This document shows, one piece after another, positions 1 to 6,978 of a stretch of DNA of 22,567 nucleotides (position 1 is the stretch's first letter; each line of letters starts with the position of its first letter). The translations under genes were made by a program, and so were the position numbers. This stretch comes from Thaumarchaeota archaeon S13. GTDB taxonomy: Archaea; Thermoproteota; Nitrososphaeria; Nitrososphaerales; Nitrosopumilaceae. The stretch is taken from NCBI GenBank assembly GCA_003724275.1, contig RHFA01000060.1:1-22567 (forward strand), written 5' to 3'. The notes under the pieces are model-generated. The model was not told the origin of the DNA, did not search any database, and saw only the letters and a list, made by a program, of their open reading frames with translations.

Positions 1-273
1 GAGTGGGAGGGCATGGGCGCGTTCATGGAGTTTGCGCGGAACTATAGGAGCCTGGACTGGCTGTCCGTGGCGGCCACGCTGTCATACTTTAACGAAAGGG
101 TGCTCCGCGGCGAGCTTGCCTGCACGGCAGATCACGACCACGACCGCCGCAGCTGCCTCGTGGAGATCACATACGCAATGACTATCGACTTTGCCAGGGA
201 GGGCATACAGCAGGTGTACGATTCCATAAAGGACGCGCTTCCGGACGGGCAGGGGAGAGAGCCGGTGCCATGA
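1..273 (+). CDS. YwgA/SocA-like protein, C-terminal part (5' end outside window)
   Basis: The frame is open from base 1 and continues upstream, so this is the C-terminal ~90 residues of a longer protein. It aligns closely with the C-terminal third of the next gene (348-1004): both have NYRSL-(D/E)-WLSVAATLSY, then C-x-ADHDH-x3-CLVE, then FAREGI-x2-VYDSI-(K/R)-D. A stretch around 61-92 is nearly identical at the DNA level to 788-819, which shows a tandem duplication. The family is inferred from the full-length copy, since the diagnostic N-terminal part is outside the window. The stop overlaps a CCATGAGC string that also occurs at the end of the second copy. There it opens a longer frame; here it closes after a few codons. 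Function unknown. Confidence 0.75.
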   Translation, partial: EWEGMGAFMEFARNYRSLDWLSVAATLSYFNERVLRGELACTADHDHDRRSCLVEITYAMTIDFAREGIQQVYDSIKDALPDGQGREPVP

Positions 274-347
274 GCGGGCCGGGGTAGGCCGCCGTCTCGG
301 CCGATGCCCTGATATGGGGCAAGATCCGCCGCGAGCCCCGAGAGGAC

Positions 348-1004
348 ATGGCTGCACTTGGGATTGGGGCACTGCGGAGGCTGTGGGGTCGCCGCGCCGC
401 GCCAGAGGCCGCCGGGGACAGGCCCATTGTTCCCGAGGGCGAGACACTTCCCCGGGAACTGCCGCCCGTCAATTGCCCCGAGCTCGGCCCCTTTATGCGC
501 TCCCTCCACGACGTCGGCGTCTTGACGGGCGACGACGGCCCAAACCAATCGGGCATGGACACGTACTGGCGCATCCAGCACCTTGCGTACCTTGCGGTTC
601 ACAACTTTGGACATCACGGGCTGCGGTACAGGTACGACCCACACCCAAATGGCCCGTACTCGCTTGGCATGGCTTGTGACTTTTACAGGTTTGACAGCAT
701 GTGCGGCTCTGATCCCATTGCCAGCGAGGAGTGGAGGAGCCTTGCGGAGTTTTTGGACTTTGCAAAAAACTACCGAAGCCTGGAATGGCTGTCCGTGGCG
801 GCCACGCTGTCGTATATCAACGGCAAGATGCTAGCTGGCGAGGCAAAGTGCGGCGCAGATCATGATCACTCACACCGAGCCTGCCTTGTCGAACTCGTGC
901 ATGCAAATAGGTGGGAATTTGCCAGGGAGGGGATATTTCGCGTGTACGACTCGATAAGGGACACACTGCCAACGAGGCTTCGACAGGGAGACTCTGCACC
1001 ATGA
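348..1004 (+). CDS. YwgA/SocA(Panacea)-like protein, tandem paralogue
   Basis: A 218-residue protein. Residues ~65-120 carry a helix with YWRIQHLAYLAV, then GLRYRYDPHPNGPYS and LACDFYRF-like sequence. This resembles the 'KLQKLVYLL...YRF..Y.YGPYS..L..D' pattern of YwgA and the SocA/Panacea (DUF4065-like) families, which are often found near toxin-antitoxin and defence genes. Near residue 150, WLSVAATLSY matches the 'W.E.LAT..YL' segment of YwgA-type proteins. A C-x-ADHDHSHRACLVE stretch (~170-185) could bind metal. The family link rests on remembered motifs, so the function stays open. It is downstream of a tandem copy and just upstream of the AT-rich restriction-modification insert. The ATG at 348 follows a weak TATA-like GATATG at 311-316. 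The stop overlaps an ATG (ATGA, 1001-1004). Confidence 0.8.
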   Translation: MAALGIGALRRLWGRRAAPEAAGDRPIVPEGETLPRELPPVNCPELGPFMRSLHDVGVLTGDDGPNQSGMDTYWRIQHLAYLAVHNFGHHGLRYRYDPHPNGPYSLGMACDFYRFDSMCGSDPIASEEWRSLAEFLDFAKNYRSLEWLSVAATLSYINGKMLAGEAKCGADHDHSHRACLVELVHANRWEFAREGIFRVYDSIRDTLPTRLRQGDSAP

Positions 1005-1158
1005 GCAGGTTCGAGCGCACACTCACAACTGCGCTTGAGGTTCTGCCCGCCTCGCCGCTGGCCGCATTCGCGTTCTCTGAACACACCGCCTCTGATCTAT
1101 GGGGCGTTCTAGCAGCTTTTGGCGTCGCTGCGACACCGGCTGGAACTACGCCTGCGAT

Positions 1159-1184
1159 ATGCCTTTTACACACAAGGCATTTTT
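1159..1184 (+). terminator. Stem-loop followed by T-run at the GC/AT junction
   Basis: ATGCCTT (1159-1165) and AAGGCAT (1174-1180) form a perfect 7-bp stem around an 8-base loop. The stem runs directly into TTTTT (1180-1184). It lies between the YwgA-like gene and the restriction gene, exactly where base composition drops. It could end upstream transcription, or be part of the end of the inserted segment. Confidence 0.4.
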
Positions 1185-1236
1185 CACAAAAACAACCACG
1201 TGCCCCATTTTTCACAGATCAACGCCTCAACCAAAA

Positions 1237-1245
1237 TTTATGCTA
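1237..1245 (+). promoter_or_regulatory. TATA-like box upstream of the type IIG nuclease frame
   Basis: TTTATGCTA is centred about 20-22 bases before the ATG at 1261. This is a little close for a leaderless archaeal transcript, but no better box is visible. Starting at the next in-frame ATG (1294) would leave a leader of roughly 25-30 bases. Confidence 0.4.
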
Positions 1246-1260
1246 TACTTGTGACTTGAC

Positions 1261-2112
1261 ATGAAAAATAACAAAAACCATCCAAGGCAGGCCATGTTGC
1301 ATTCTGGTTCATACATTAACTGGAAGCAAGAACGCCTATCATTCACAAAAGAACTAAAATTGTATTTGGCAAAATGTGCTAGGGCAAAAAAAGAGGCAAA
1401 TTTGATTTCATGCTATGTGGAGGCAATTCACAATGTGTTTGCCCTGCCACTATTTGACAAAATAGAGCGTGCAATAGAGGTCACAACCCGAACCGGCCCA
1501 AAACCAAAAACATCCATCAAAAGCGCCGATCTGTTTTATTTCGACGTGTTGATCGAATTTGAGACATCTTTATCCCGTTCAAAAAAAGATCACGCTGAAC
1601 AGCAACTAAAAGAGTACCTGTCGGGACTACACAATGAGTCCAATTCGGCAAGACGGTTTAAAGCCTTCATTTCTGACGGCTCCACGTTTATTAAATACAC
1701 TTATGCGTACCCCGACTCTGCTCAAAAAATCACGCCCGACGACATCAACTTGTCTGTTTCTTTCGAGCTAGATCTACAAAACCAAACTAAAAATGGCGAC
1801 AATCTAACCGACAAAGCCCTGCATAAGCTGTTTAGAGACGAATTACTGCCCACTGAGCCGTTTGAGATCGAGCCCCAAAACATCCATGAGCTGTTCAAGC
1901 CAGGCAGCTCACTATACGTGGAGTGCCTACAGCTAATCAAAAAGTCCCCAAAACACTATTACAAAACTTCGTACGGCGAATGGGAAAAGTACCTTAATGT
2001 CGTGTACGGAAATCTAAACACAATATACACACAAGTTTATGAGGACAAGGCACAGCCGACTCCCGCACACAAAAAACTCCACATCAACAGCAAGCACAAG
2101 CTTTTTTTTTGA
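1261..2112 (+). CDS. Type IIG restriction-modification enzyme, N-terminal nuclease portion
   Basis: A 283-residue AT-rich frame matching the N-terminal endonuclease region of Eco57I-like type IIG enzymes. Helical residues ~20-70 precede D90-(x8)-E99-F-E101, a PD-(D/E)xK-like core (SADLFYFDVLIEFE). HAEQQLKEYL (~111-120) is the Gln-containing helix that usually follows such a core. The frame ends in KHKLFF and then TGA, immediately after a run of nine T (2102-2110). The next frame (+1) continues with EHTYLATIAKVLAY, the connector I expect between nuclease and methyltransferase in these proteins. So this is very probably the first quarter of one ~1109-residue protein, cut by one extra T. As read, it would give a nuclease domain without methyltransferase or specificity domain. 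Confidence 0.75.
   Translation: MKNNKNHPRQAMLHSGSYINWKQERLSFTKELKLYLAKCARAKKEANLISCYVEAIHNVFALPLFDKIERAIEVTTRTGPKPKTSIKSADLFYFDVLIEFETSLSRSKKDHAEQQLKEYLSGLHNESNSARRFKAFISDGSTFIKYTYAYPDSAQKITPDDINLSVSFELDLQNQTKNGDNLTDKALHKLFRDELLPTEPFEIEPQNIHELFKPGSSLYVECLQLIKKSPKHYYKTSYGEWEKYLNVVYGNLNTIYTQVYEDKAQPTPAHKKLHINSKHKLFF
2102..2110 (+). repeat. T9 homopolymer at the frame break of the type IIG gene
   Basis: Nine consecutive T at the junction of two frames of one enzyme. With eight T the codons read CTT TTT TTT GAA and the frames join as KLFF-EHTYLA. With nine, the sequence reads TGA. It is either a slippage (phase-variation) tract, a fixed mutation or an assembly indel. Confidence 0.7.
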
Positions 2113-2161
2113 ACACACCTACCTTGCAACAATCGCAAAAGTCTTGGCATATTGCATAATT

Positions 2162-4591
2162 ATGAAACAAACTTCGCTCACAAACAAAACCAAGCTGGAC
2201 ATTTTACACGGAAGCGCATTTAACGACATTGCCATACGTAATTTTTTGACCGAAGATTTTTTTTCATGGATTGCAACTGTTCCCGCGAAACACAATGCAT
2301 TGGGCATTGAAATAATCGACAACATATTAATGACTATGACCAAATTTGACGCCAACAAAATTGATCGAGACATATTACGCGCAATATACGAAAGTGTAGA
2401 GGCTCCCGCCACACGTCACGAGATTGGGGCCGTGTATACGCCTGACTGGCTAGCAGAAAAAATAATTGCAGAAACAATGAAAAACCACCGCGACATTCCT
2501 AGATTGCTAGATCCAACTTGCGGCTCAGGCACGTTTCTGTCCATATCCATTAAAATGTTTGTACAGTTATTGCAAAAAAGTAACATGCCGCCTAGCCAAA
2601 TACTTGACAAAATATCTTCCTGCGTAGTGGGTATAGATATACACCCGGTGGCGCTTCTTTTTAGCAAGACCAACTATTTGATCGCAGTTAAGGGGCTCCT
2701 AGCCCACAAGCGTTCATCCTTTAACATCCCGGTCTATCTTGCAGATTCCATAAATTTCCCAATTCCAATCTCGGCCAACTCTCAGATAAACGCGTATAAT
2801 TACAAAGACAACCCTGACGACGCTAGCGAACGATTTAACATGTATATTTACGAAACCGACAGCAAACAGCTCGCACTGCCACAAACAACTGTCGAATCAA
2901 AAAATGTGGATTTAATAATAGACGAGCTTCAACAATGCGCACAAGATATTAGCACACTGGATTCTGACTCTAGCGCCGTGCGCCTTAAAGGCCTGCTCTC
3001 CCATTTGCGCAATGCCTACAAAATAAAAAATTACCATAACATGCTAGTCGACACCACAAAAGGACTGGCTTGCCTGATCAATAAAAACAAGGACGGCATA
3101 CACGCATTTATTTTCAAAAACATATGTAAACCTACAGTTTTGGGAACATTTGACATTATTGTGGGCAATCCACCATGGGTCGTGTACAGCACTATCACCG
3201 ATCCACAACGCAAGCAGCAAATTAAATCGCTCATTGAATCCTACGAACTGCAAGGACCAGGCAAGTTTAACACGTCAATGGAAATGGCAACTCTGTTTTT
3301 TGTCAAATGCGTAGACTCGTTTCTAAAAACGGGTGGCGTTATTGGGTTCGTCATGCCCCGTTCCATACTACAGGCTTCTCAACACGACAAATTCCGCTCT
3401 AGGCCTAAAATGCACATCAAGTACACAAAATTATATGATATGGGGGAGCCCAACATGGTCAGGCCCCTGTTTACCGTAGAGTCTTGTGTTCTATTTGCCC
3501 AAAAATCTGCGCGTGTTTCAAAGCCCTCTGCCATACCGGCCGAAATTTTTGCTGGAAACATTGGCACAAAAAACGCCACGTGGGGAGACATTCTTAAACT
3601 CATGAAGCAGCACCTGTTTAAAATAACCCGCTCAACCATTCACCTTCACAAAACCACCACTGGGGGCACGGTCTTTAATTACCAGCATGGCTATGACTAC
3701 TCGGAATCCCCCTACATGACCAAATTTAAACAAGGCAGCACGCTTGTTCCACAGCCCATGTGGTTTGTCGAGCACTCTGACGATGAATTTGGAAGCCTGT
3801 TCTTCCATAGCAGGGTCAAAACTAGCACCGAGTTGGCGCCAAAACAGAGATGGAAAAAGACAAGCCTGTCTGGAATGGTGGAATCTGAATTTCTATTTAA
3901 CACGATCAGGGGATCCTCTATAATTCCATTCGGCGTCAAGTCTAGCGACACCATAGTGCTCCCGATTATGCCAAACGCCGACAAATATTCGTGGTATGAC
4001 TCCCAACAGCTGACTACAGCGGGCAAGCCAGAAATGAGCCGCTGGATGAAAAAATGCGAAAAGCTGTGGTCATCGCGCAGAACCGACAAATCACCGAAAA
4101 CACTCAAGGACAGGGTAGATTACAACCACGCGATAACAGACCAAAACCCCCGCAAAAAGATTGTCGTCCTGTACAACCGCTCTGGCCGGGAGCACTTGGT
4201 CTCATGCATCGTGCCCCCTGACATGATTGAGCAGCATGGGGGTTTTATTTCTGATAGCGGCTCGTACTATTATTACCCTAAAACTATGGACGAGGCCAAA
4301 TACCTGTGCGCCGTTCTGAACTCCCCGTTCCTCTTCACGCAGGTTCGCGCCATCAAGGCCGCCCGAGACATTCACAGAAGCGTCTGGAACCTCCCAATTC
4401 CATCCTATGACCCCAAAAACCCCCGCCACCAAGAACTCGTAAGGTCTTATGCCCGATGCCACTCGATAATCTCCTCCAACGCGCGTTCCATATCGACTAG
4501 GAAAAGCGCAACTGCCCTGATAAAGGACGACCTGGACAAAATAGACGAAATTTTAAAACTAGTCCTGGCAGAAGCCACACCTGGCGAATAG
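2162..4591 (+). CDS. Type IIG restriction-modification enzyme, N6-adenine methyltransferase and specificity portion
   Basis: An 809-residue frame from ATG 2162; the frame itself is open from further upstream and includes the HTYLATIAKVLAY linker before this ATG. FLTEDFFSW (~25-35) is a typical linker segment before the methyltransferase. AVYTPDWLAEKI (~90-101) is motif X. DPTCGSGTFL (~117-126) is the SAM-binding motif I, VGIDIHPVAL motif II, and NPPW (336-339) the catalytic motif IV of gamma-class adenine methyltransferases. The C-terminal ~400 residues, with AVLNSPFLFTQVRAIK and WNLPIPSYDP near the end, look like a target-recognition domain. It should methylate adenine in an asymmetric site; the sequence cannot tell which. 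The gene is AT-rich against GC-rich neighbours, a sign of transfer, although its last ~450 bases approach host composition. If translated from 2162 alone it would be a methyltransferase without nuclease. Confidence 0.85.
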   Translation: MKQTSLTNKTKLDILHGSAFNDIAIRNFLTEDFFSWIATVPAKHNALGIEIIDNILMTMTKFDANKIDRDILRAIYESVEAPATRHEIGAVYTPDWLAEKIIAETMKNHRDIPRLLDPTCGSGTFLSISIKMFVQLLQKSNMPPSQILDKISSCVVGIDIHPVALLFSKTNYLIAVKGLLAHKRSSFNIPVYLADSINFPIPISANSQINAYNYKDNPDDASERFNMYIYETDSKQLALPQTTVESKNVDLIIDELQQCAQDISTLDSDSSAVRLKGLLSHLRNAYKIKNYHNMLVDTTKGLACLINKNKDGIHAFIFKNICKPTVLGTFDIIVGNPPWVVYSTITDPQRKQQIKSLIESYELQGPGKFNTSMEMATLFFVKCVDSFLKTGGVIGFVMPRSILQASQHDKFRSRPKMHIKYTKLYDMGEPNMVRPLFTVESCVLFAQKSARVSKPSAIPAEIFAGNIGTKNATWGDILKLMKQHLFKITRSTIHLHKTTTGGTVFNYQHGYDYSESPYMTKFKQGSTLVPQPMWFVEHSDDEFGSLFFHSRVKTSTELAPKQRWKKTSLSGMVESEFLFNTIRGSSIIPFGVKSSDTIVLPIMPNADKYSWYDSQQLTTAGKPEMSRWMKKCEKLWSSRRTDKSPKTLKDRVDYNHAITDQNPRKKIVVLYNRSGREHLVSCIVPPDMIEQHGGFISDSGSYYYYPKTMDEAKYLCAVLNSPFLFTQVRAIKAARDIHRSVWNLPIPSYDPKNPRHQELVRSYARCHSIISSNARSISTRKSATALIKDDLDKIDEILKLVLAEATPGE

Positions 4592-4745
4592 GCGCGCCTT
4601 GCGCCGTTCCGGCCGTTTGGCAGCCGCCGGCCCTGGGACGGGCGCGCGCAGCCGGCCTTGTGGCGCGCCAGGGAACATGGAGTTTCCGCAGAGCCCCCTT
4701 CCCTGCCGGCCGTGAGCGCGTTTTGCTCCGGGGCCTCCGCGCACG
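4592..4745. other. GC-rich spacer after the restriction-modification gene
   Basis: No convincing gene is seen. Base composition returns to host level immediately after the stop at 4589-4591. GGCGCGCC occurs at 4591-4598 and again at 4662-4669. I see no clear terminal repeat matching the left junction of the insert. Frames running through here lack gene-like translation. Confidence 0.4.
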
Positions 4746-4754
4746 CTTTAATTA
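4746..4754 (+). promoter_or_regulatory. TATA box for the HEPN-like gene
   Basis: CTTTAATTA is an AT-rich island in GC-rich sequence, centred about 28 bases before the ATG at 4778. This is the spacing expected for an archaeal leaderless mRNA. It favours 4778 over the ATG at 4754, which overlaps the box. Confidence 0.6.
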
Positions 4755-4777
4755 TGGCGCCCCCGCCGCCGGCGCGC

Positions 4778-4961
4778 ATGGAGGCCGACGCAGGCAGGTT
4801 CACGGTAAAGTGGCTGGCCGCCTCGCACGACGCGGCGGTCCGCGGGAGGATCGAGGAGGGCCTCGCCGCGCGCGGCCACGACCCGTCGGTCCTCGAGTAC
4901 ACGAAAATTGCAGAGCTCACGGCGAGCATGGGCCGCGACCGCACGCCCGTCAGCAGACCCC
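4778..4961 (+). pseudogene. N-terminal part of a HEPN-like protein, separated by a frameshift
   Basis: From ATG 4778 this frame gives about 60 credible residues (MEADAGRFTVKWLAASHD..., then RIEEGLAARGHDPSVLEYTKIAEL). Codons end mostly in G or C, as in neighbouring genes. After the CCCC run at 4958-4961 the same frame becomes Arg/Pro-rich and implausible, while the next frame (+1) picks up good coding sequence (AGDILEMAEQSPRW). Removing one C joins the two into one protein of about 225 residues. A TATA box at the right distance supports this start. The domain is not recognised. Confidence 0.55.
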
Positions 4962-4979
4962 GCCGGCGACATACTCGAG

Positions 4980-5453
4980 ATGGCCGAGCAGAGCCCGCGC
5001 TGGCAAAACCCGCGCTTTATCCGCGGCCTCGTCATATCGCGCGCGCTCGACCTCGAGGGGGCCATCGACGACTGCATCATCAGGCGCCTCGCCCTGGGGA
5101 GGCCGATGCCGGAGGGCGACGCCCTCGAGGAGTGCCGGCGCGTCCTGTACGGGCGCAACGTGTCGATGGCCCAGAGGTGGACGTTCCTGCGCCTGATGAT
5201 GACCGTCGACGGGGCCGTCGACGAGGATCTCCTGCGCCTCGTCGAGTCCGTCGCCGAGGCGCGAAACCGCCTTGCGCACTCGCGGCTCGGGACCGACGAG
5301 GCCGGCACGGTCGTCTCGGGCCACTCGTTCCACGAGAGCAAGGCAAAATACCGCTTTGATGCGGACATGCTCTGGGCCACGGTCCGCGACGCAGACGATG
5401 CGATACTGCGCCTCGGCGGGATGGTCGCGTGCATGGACGCGCACGGGGCCTAG
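4980..5453 (+). CDS. HEPN-like domain protein (C-terminal part of a frame-broken gene)
   Basis: A 157-residue all-helical frame, starting here at ATG 4980 (MAEQSPRW...). It is open from about 4908, and the natural protein probably begins at 4778 in another frame. Residues ~95-100 read R-N-R-L-A-H (5262-5279), matching the R-N-x3-H signature of HEPN nucleases and MtlR/Swt1-like helical-bundle proteins. Helices such as LVISRALDLEGAIDDCII and RWTFLRLMMTVDG fit the bundle. HEPN proteins are commonly RNases in toxin-antitoxin and abortive-infection systems, and its position next to a restriction system fits defence, but catalysis is inferred from one motif. No MNT nucleotidyltransferase partner is visible. 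It ends 3 bases before the stop of convergent glnA. Confidence 0.65.
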   Translation: MAEQSPRWQNPRFIRGLVISRALDLEGAIDDCIIRRLALGRPMPEGDALEECRRVLYGRNVSMAQRWTFLRLMMTVDGAVDEDLLRLVESVAEARNRLAHSRLGTDEAGTVVSGHSFHESKAKYRFDADMLWATVRDADDAILRLGGMVACMDAHGA

Positions 5454-5456
5454 CGC

Positions 5457-6902
5457 TCAGGCGTCGGCGTACATTGAGACTTCCCACGCCGTCGGCGTCT
5501 GCGCAAACGCGGCATACTCGCCGCGCTTTAGCTCGATGTACGCGTCCAAAAAGTCAGCAGTAAAGACGCGCTCGAGAAAGGCGCGGTCAGAGCCCAGCGC
5601 GTCAAGCGTGCCCCTGAGCGTCGTGGGCAGCGAGCCTATCTGGTGCTCGCGCTTTTTTTGCGCGCTCATCTTGTACACGTTGTCCTCTATGGGGTCGCCT
5701 GGGTCTAGCTTGCGGCGTATCCCGTCGAGGCCCGCCAGCACGAGGGCCGCCTCGAGGAGGTATATGTTGGCCGTCGGGTCTGGCACGCGGTACTCTATCC
5801 TCTTGCTCTTTTCCTGGTTTCTCAGGTACATCGGGACGCGTATCGCCGCCGAGCGGTTGCCGATCCCCCAGCACACGTTTACGGGAGCCTCAAAGTTTGG
5901 CACGAGGCGCTTGTACGAGTTTGTCGTGGGGTTTGTTATCGCGCACAGGGCCGGCGCGTGGTCCAGGAGGCCGCCGATATAGTAGCGGCCCACCTGCGAG
6001 AGCTGCGCGACGGGGTCGCCGGCGTCAAACATTAGGTTGGACTCGCCGTTCCAGAGGCTCTGGTGCGTGTGCATCGCCGAGGCGTTGTCCCCGTATATCG
6101 GCTTTGACATGAACGTCGCGACCTTGCCGGCGCGCTTTGCCTTGACCTTTATGAGGTTCTTGACGGAGACGACGGCGTCGGCCATCTCGGACATCTTGCC
6201 ATAGCGCAGGTTTATCTCGCTCTGGCCCGACGTCGCGACCTCGTGGTGCTCGGCCTCGACCATGACGCCAAAGTACCCGTGGAGGTCGTCGCAGATGTCC
6301 TTTCGCAGGCTGTCCATCGTGTCCTTTGGCTGCGACGGGTAGTAGCCCTCGCGCAGGCCGATCGCCGTGCTCACGTTCCCCTTGGCCCACGGCGACTCCT
6401 TTGACTCGATCGAGTACCCCGAGCCGCCGTACGAGTGCGTCGCGGCGTACGGCGACGGGTATACGTTTATCGCGTCAAAGACGAAAAACTCGAGCTCCGG
6501 CCCGAACATCGCGTGCGTCACGCCGTGCGGGGCGAGCTCGGCCTCGGCCTTTTGGACTATGCCTCGCGAGTCGCGGTTAAAGCGCGAGGCCTCGTCCGTG
6601 TTGCCCTCATAGAGGTCGCAGAACATCCTCGCGTTGCGCCTCTTGCCGTTGTCATAGTCGGGCGGGAGCATGCGAAAGGTCTCGGGATCCGGCTTCATGA
6701 CCATGTCGGACTTGTTGACCGAGGAGAACCCGACTATGGAGCTCGCGTCGAGCTTTTCGAGGCCGTTCTCAAAGTTGTCCTCCTCGATGCCGTACGCGGG
6801 CATGCCCATCCTGTGGAGCTCGCCCATAATGTCGACGAACCAAAAGTCGATAAACGCCACGCCCTCCTCGTTCAGGCGGTCCATCACTGCCCCGGCGTCC
6901 AT
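5457..6902 (-). CDS. glnA: Glutamine synthetase, type I
   Basis: Catalyses ATP-dependent formation of glutamine from glutamate and ammonium in the cytoplasm, the main ammonium-assimilation step. The 481-residue length fits type I enzymes. The N-terminal beta-grasp segment FIDFWFVDIMGELHRMGMP is followed by GPELEFFVFD (metal-binding Glu, ~134-143), the ATP/metal loop GDNASAMHTHQSLW (~271-284), NPTTNSYKRLVPNFEAP (~324-340), NRSAAIRVP (~349-357) and EYRVPDPTANIYL. The Tyr equivalent to the bacterial adenylylation site sits in NVYKMS rather than NLYDLP, so adenylylation control is unlikely. An upstream ATG at 6929 is in frame, but a TATA box (6928-6933) overlaps it and lies ~28 bases before 6902, so 6902 is preferred. 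With amt and an aminotransferase nearby, it marks this region as nitrogen-assimilatory. Confidence 0.95.
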   Translation of the reverse strand: MDAGAVMDRLNEEGVAFIDFWFVDIMGELHRMGMPAYGIEEDNFENGLEKLDASSIVGFSSVNKSDMVMKPDPETFRMLPPDYDNGKRRNARMFCDLYEGNTDEASRFNRDSRGIVQKAEAELAPHGVTHAMFGPELEFFVFDAINVYPSPYAATHSYGGSGYSIESKESPWAKGNVSTAIGLREGYYPSQPKDTMDSLRKDICDDLHGYFGVMVEAEHHEVATSGQSEINLRYGKMSEMADAVVSVKNLIKVKAKRAGKVATFMSKPIYGDNASAMHTHQSLWNGESNLMFDAGDPVAQLSQVGRYYIGGLLDHAPALCAITNPTTNSYKRLVPNFEAPVNVCWGIGNRSAAIRVPMYLRNQEKSKRIEYRVPDPTANIYLLEAALVLAGLDGIRRKLDPGDPIEDNVYKMSAQKKREHQIGSLPTTLRGTLDALGSDRAFLERVFTADFLDAYIELKRGEYAAFAQTPTAWEVSMYADA

Positions 6903-6927
6903 CGCGAGCGGGCCGTATGCCGGCCCC

Positions 6928-6933
6928 ATATAC
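6928..6933 (-). promoter_or_regulatory. TATA box of glnA
   Basis: On the minus strand GTATAT is centred ~28 bases before the ATG at 6902. It overlaps the alternative ATG at 6929, arguing against that start. Confidence 0.5.
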
Positions 6934-6950
6934 CGAGCGTTGGTTAGCTA

Positions 6951-6970
6951 GTTTTGCCCTTTTGGCAAAC
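6951..6970. promoter_or_regulatory. Inverted repeat between kamA-like gene and glnA
   Basis: TTTGCC (6953-6958) and GGCAAA (6964-6969) flank CTTTT. The element sits in the short gap between the upstream gene's stop (6979) and the glnA TATA box. It could be a terminator stem for the upstream gene or an operator upstream of the glnA promoter. Confidence 0.4.
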
Positions 6971-6978
6971 GGCGCTGA

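Larger units (their letters stand above)
1001..1264 (+). pseudogene. Probable truncated gene remnant at the insert boundary
   Basis: An ATG at 1001 overlaps the preceding stop as ATGA, a normal translational-coupling layout. The first ~45 residues (MSRFERTLTTALEVLP...) look protein-like, with Ala/Leu-rich helical composition and host-like base use. From about base 1140 the sequence becomes AT-rich and the translated product loses character, running into Cys/His/Gln/Asn-rich residues up to a stop at 1262-1264 just inside the next gene. I read this as the 5' end of a host gene cut by insertion of the AT-rich restriction-modification segment. It could also be a genuine 87-residue protein. No domain is recognised. 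Confidence 0.4.

Noticed and set aside
2039..2161. Methyltransferase start at 2039
   Set aside because: The N-terminal part overlaps the nuclease frame and reads as a low-complexity Ser/Thr stretch. The true continuity is by frameshift at 2102-2110, or a start at 2162.
4591..4669. Paired GGCGCGCC octamers as ends of a mobile element
   Set aside because: Such octamers are frequent in this GC-rich DNA and no matching copy is at the left boundary of the AT-rich insert.
4658..5359. Open frame continuing past the HEPN frameshift site in the first frame
   Set aside because: After ~4960 it becomes Arg/Pro-rich; only the first part (4778-4961) has gene-like codon use.
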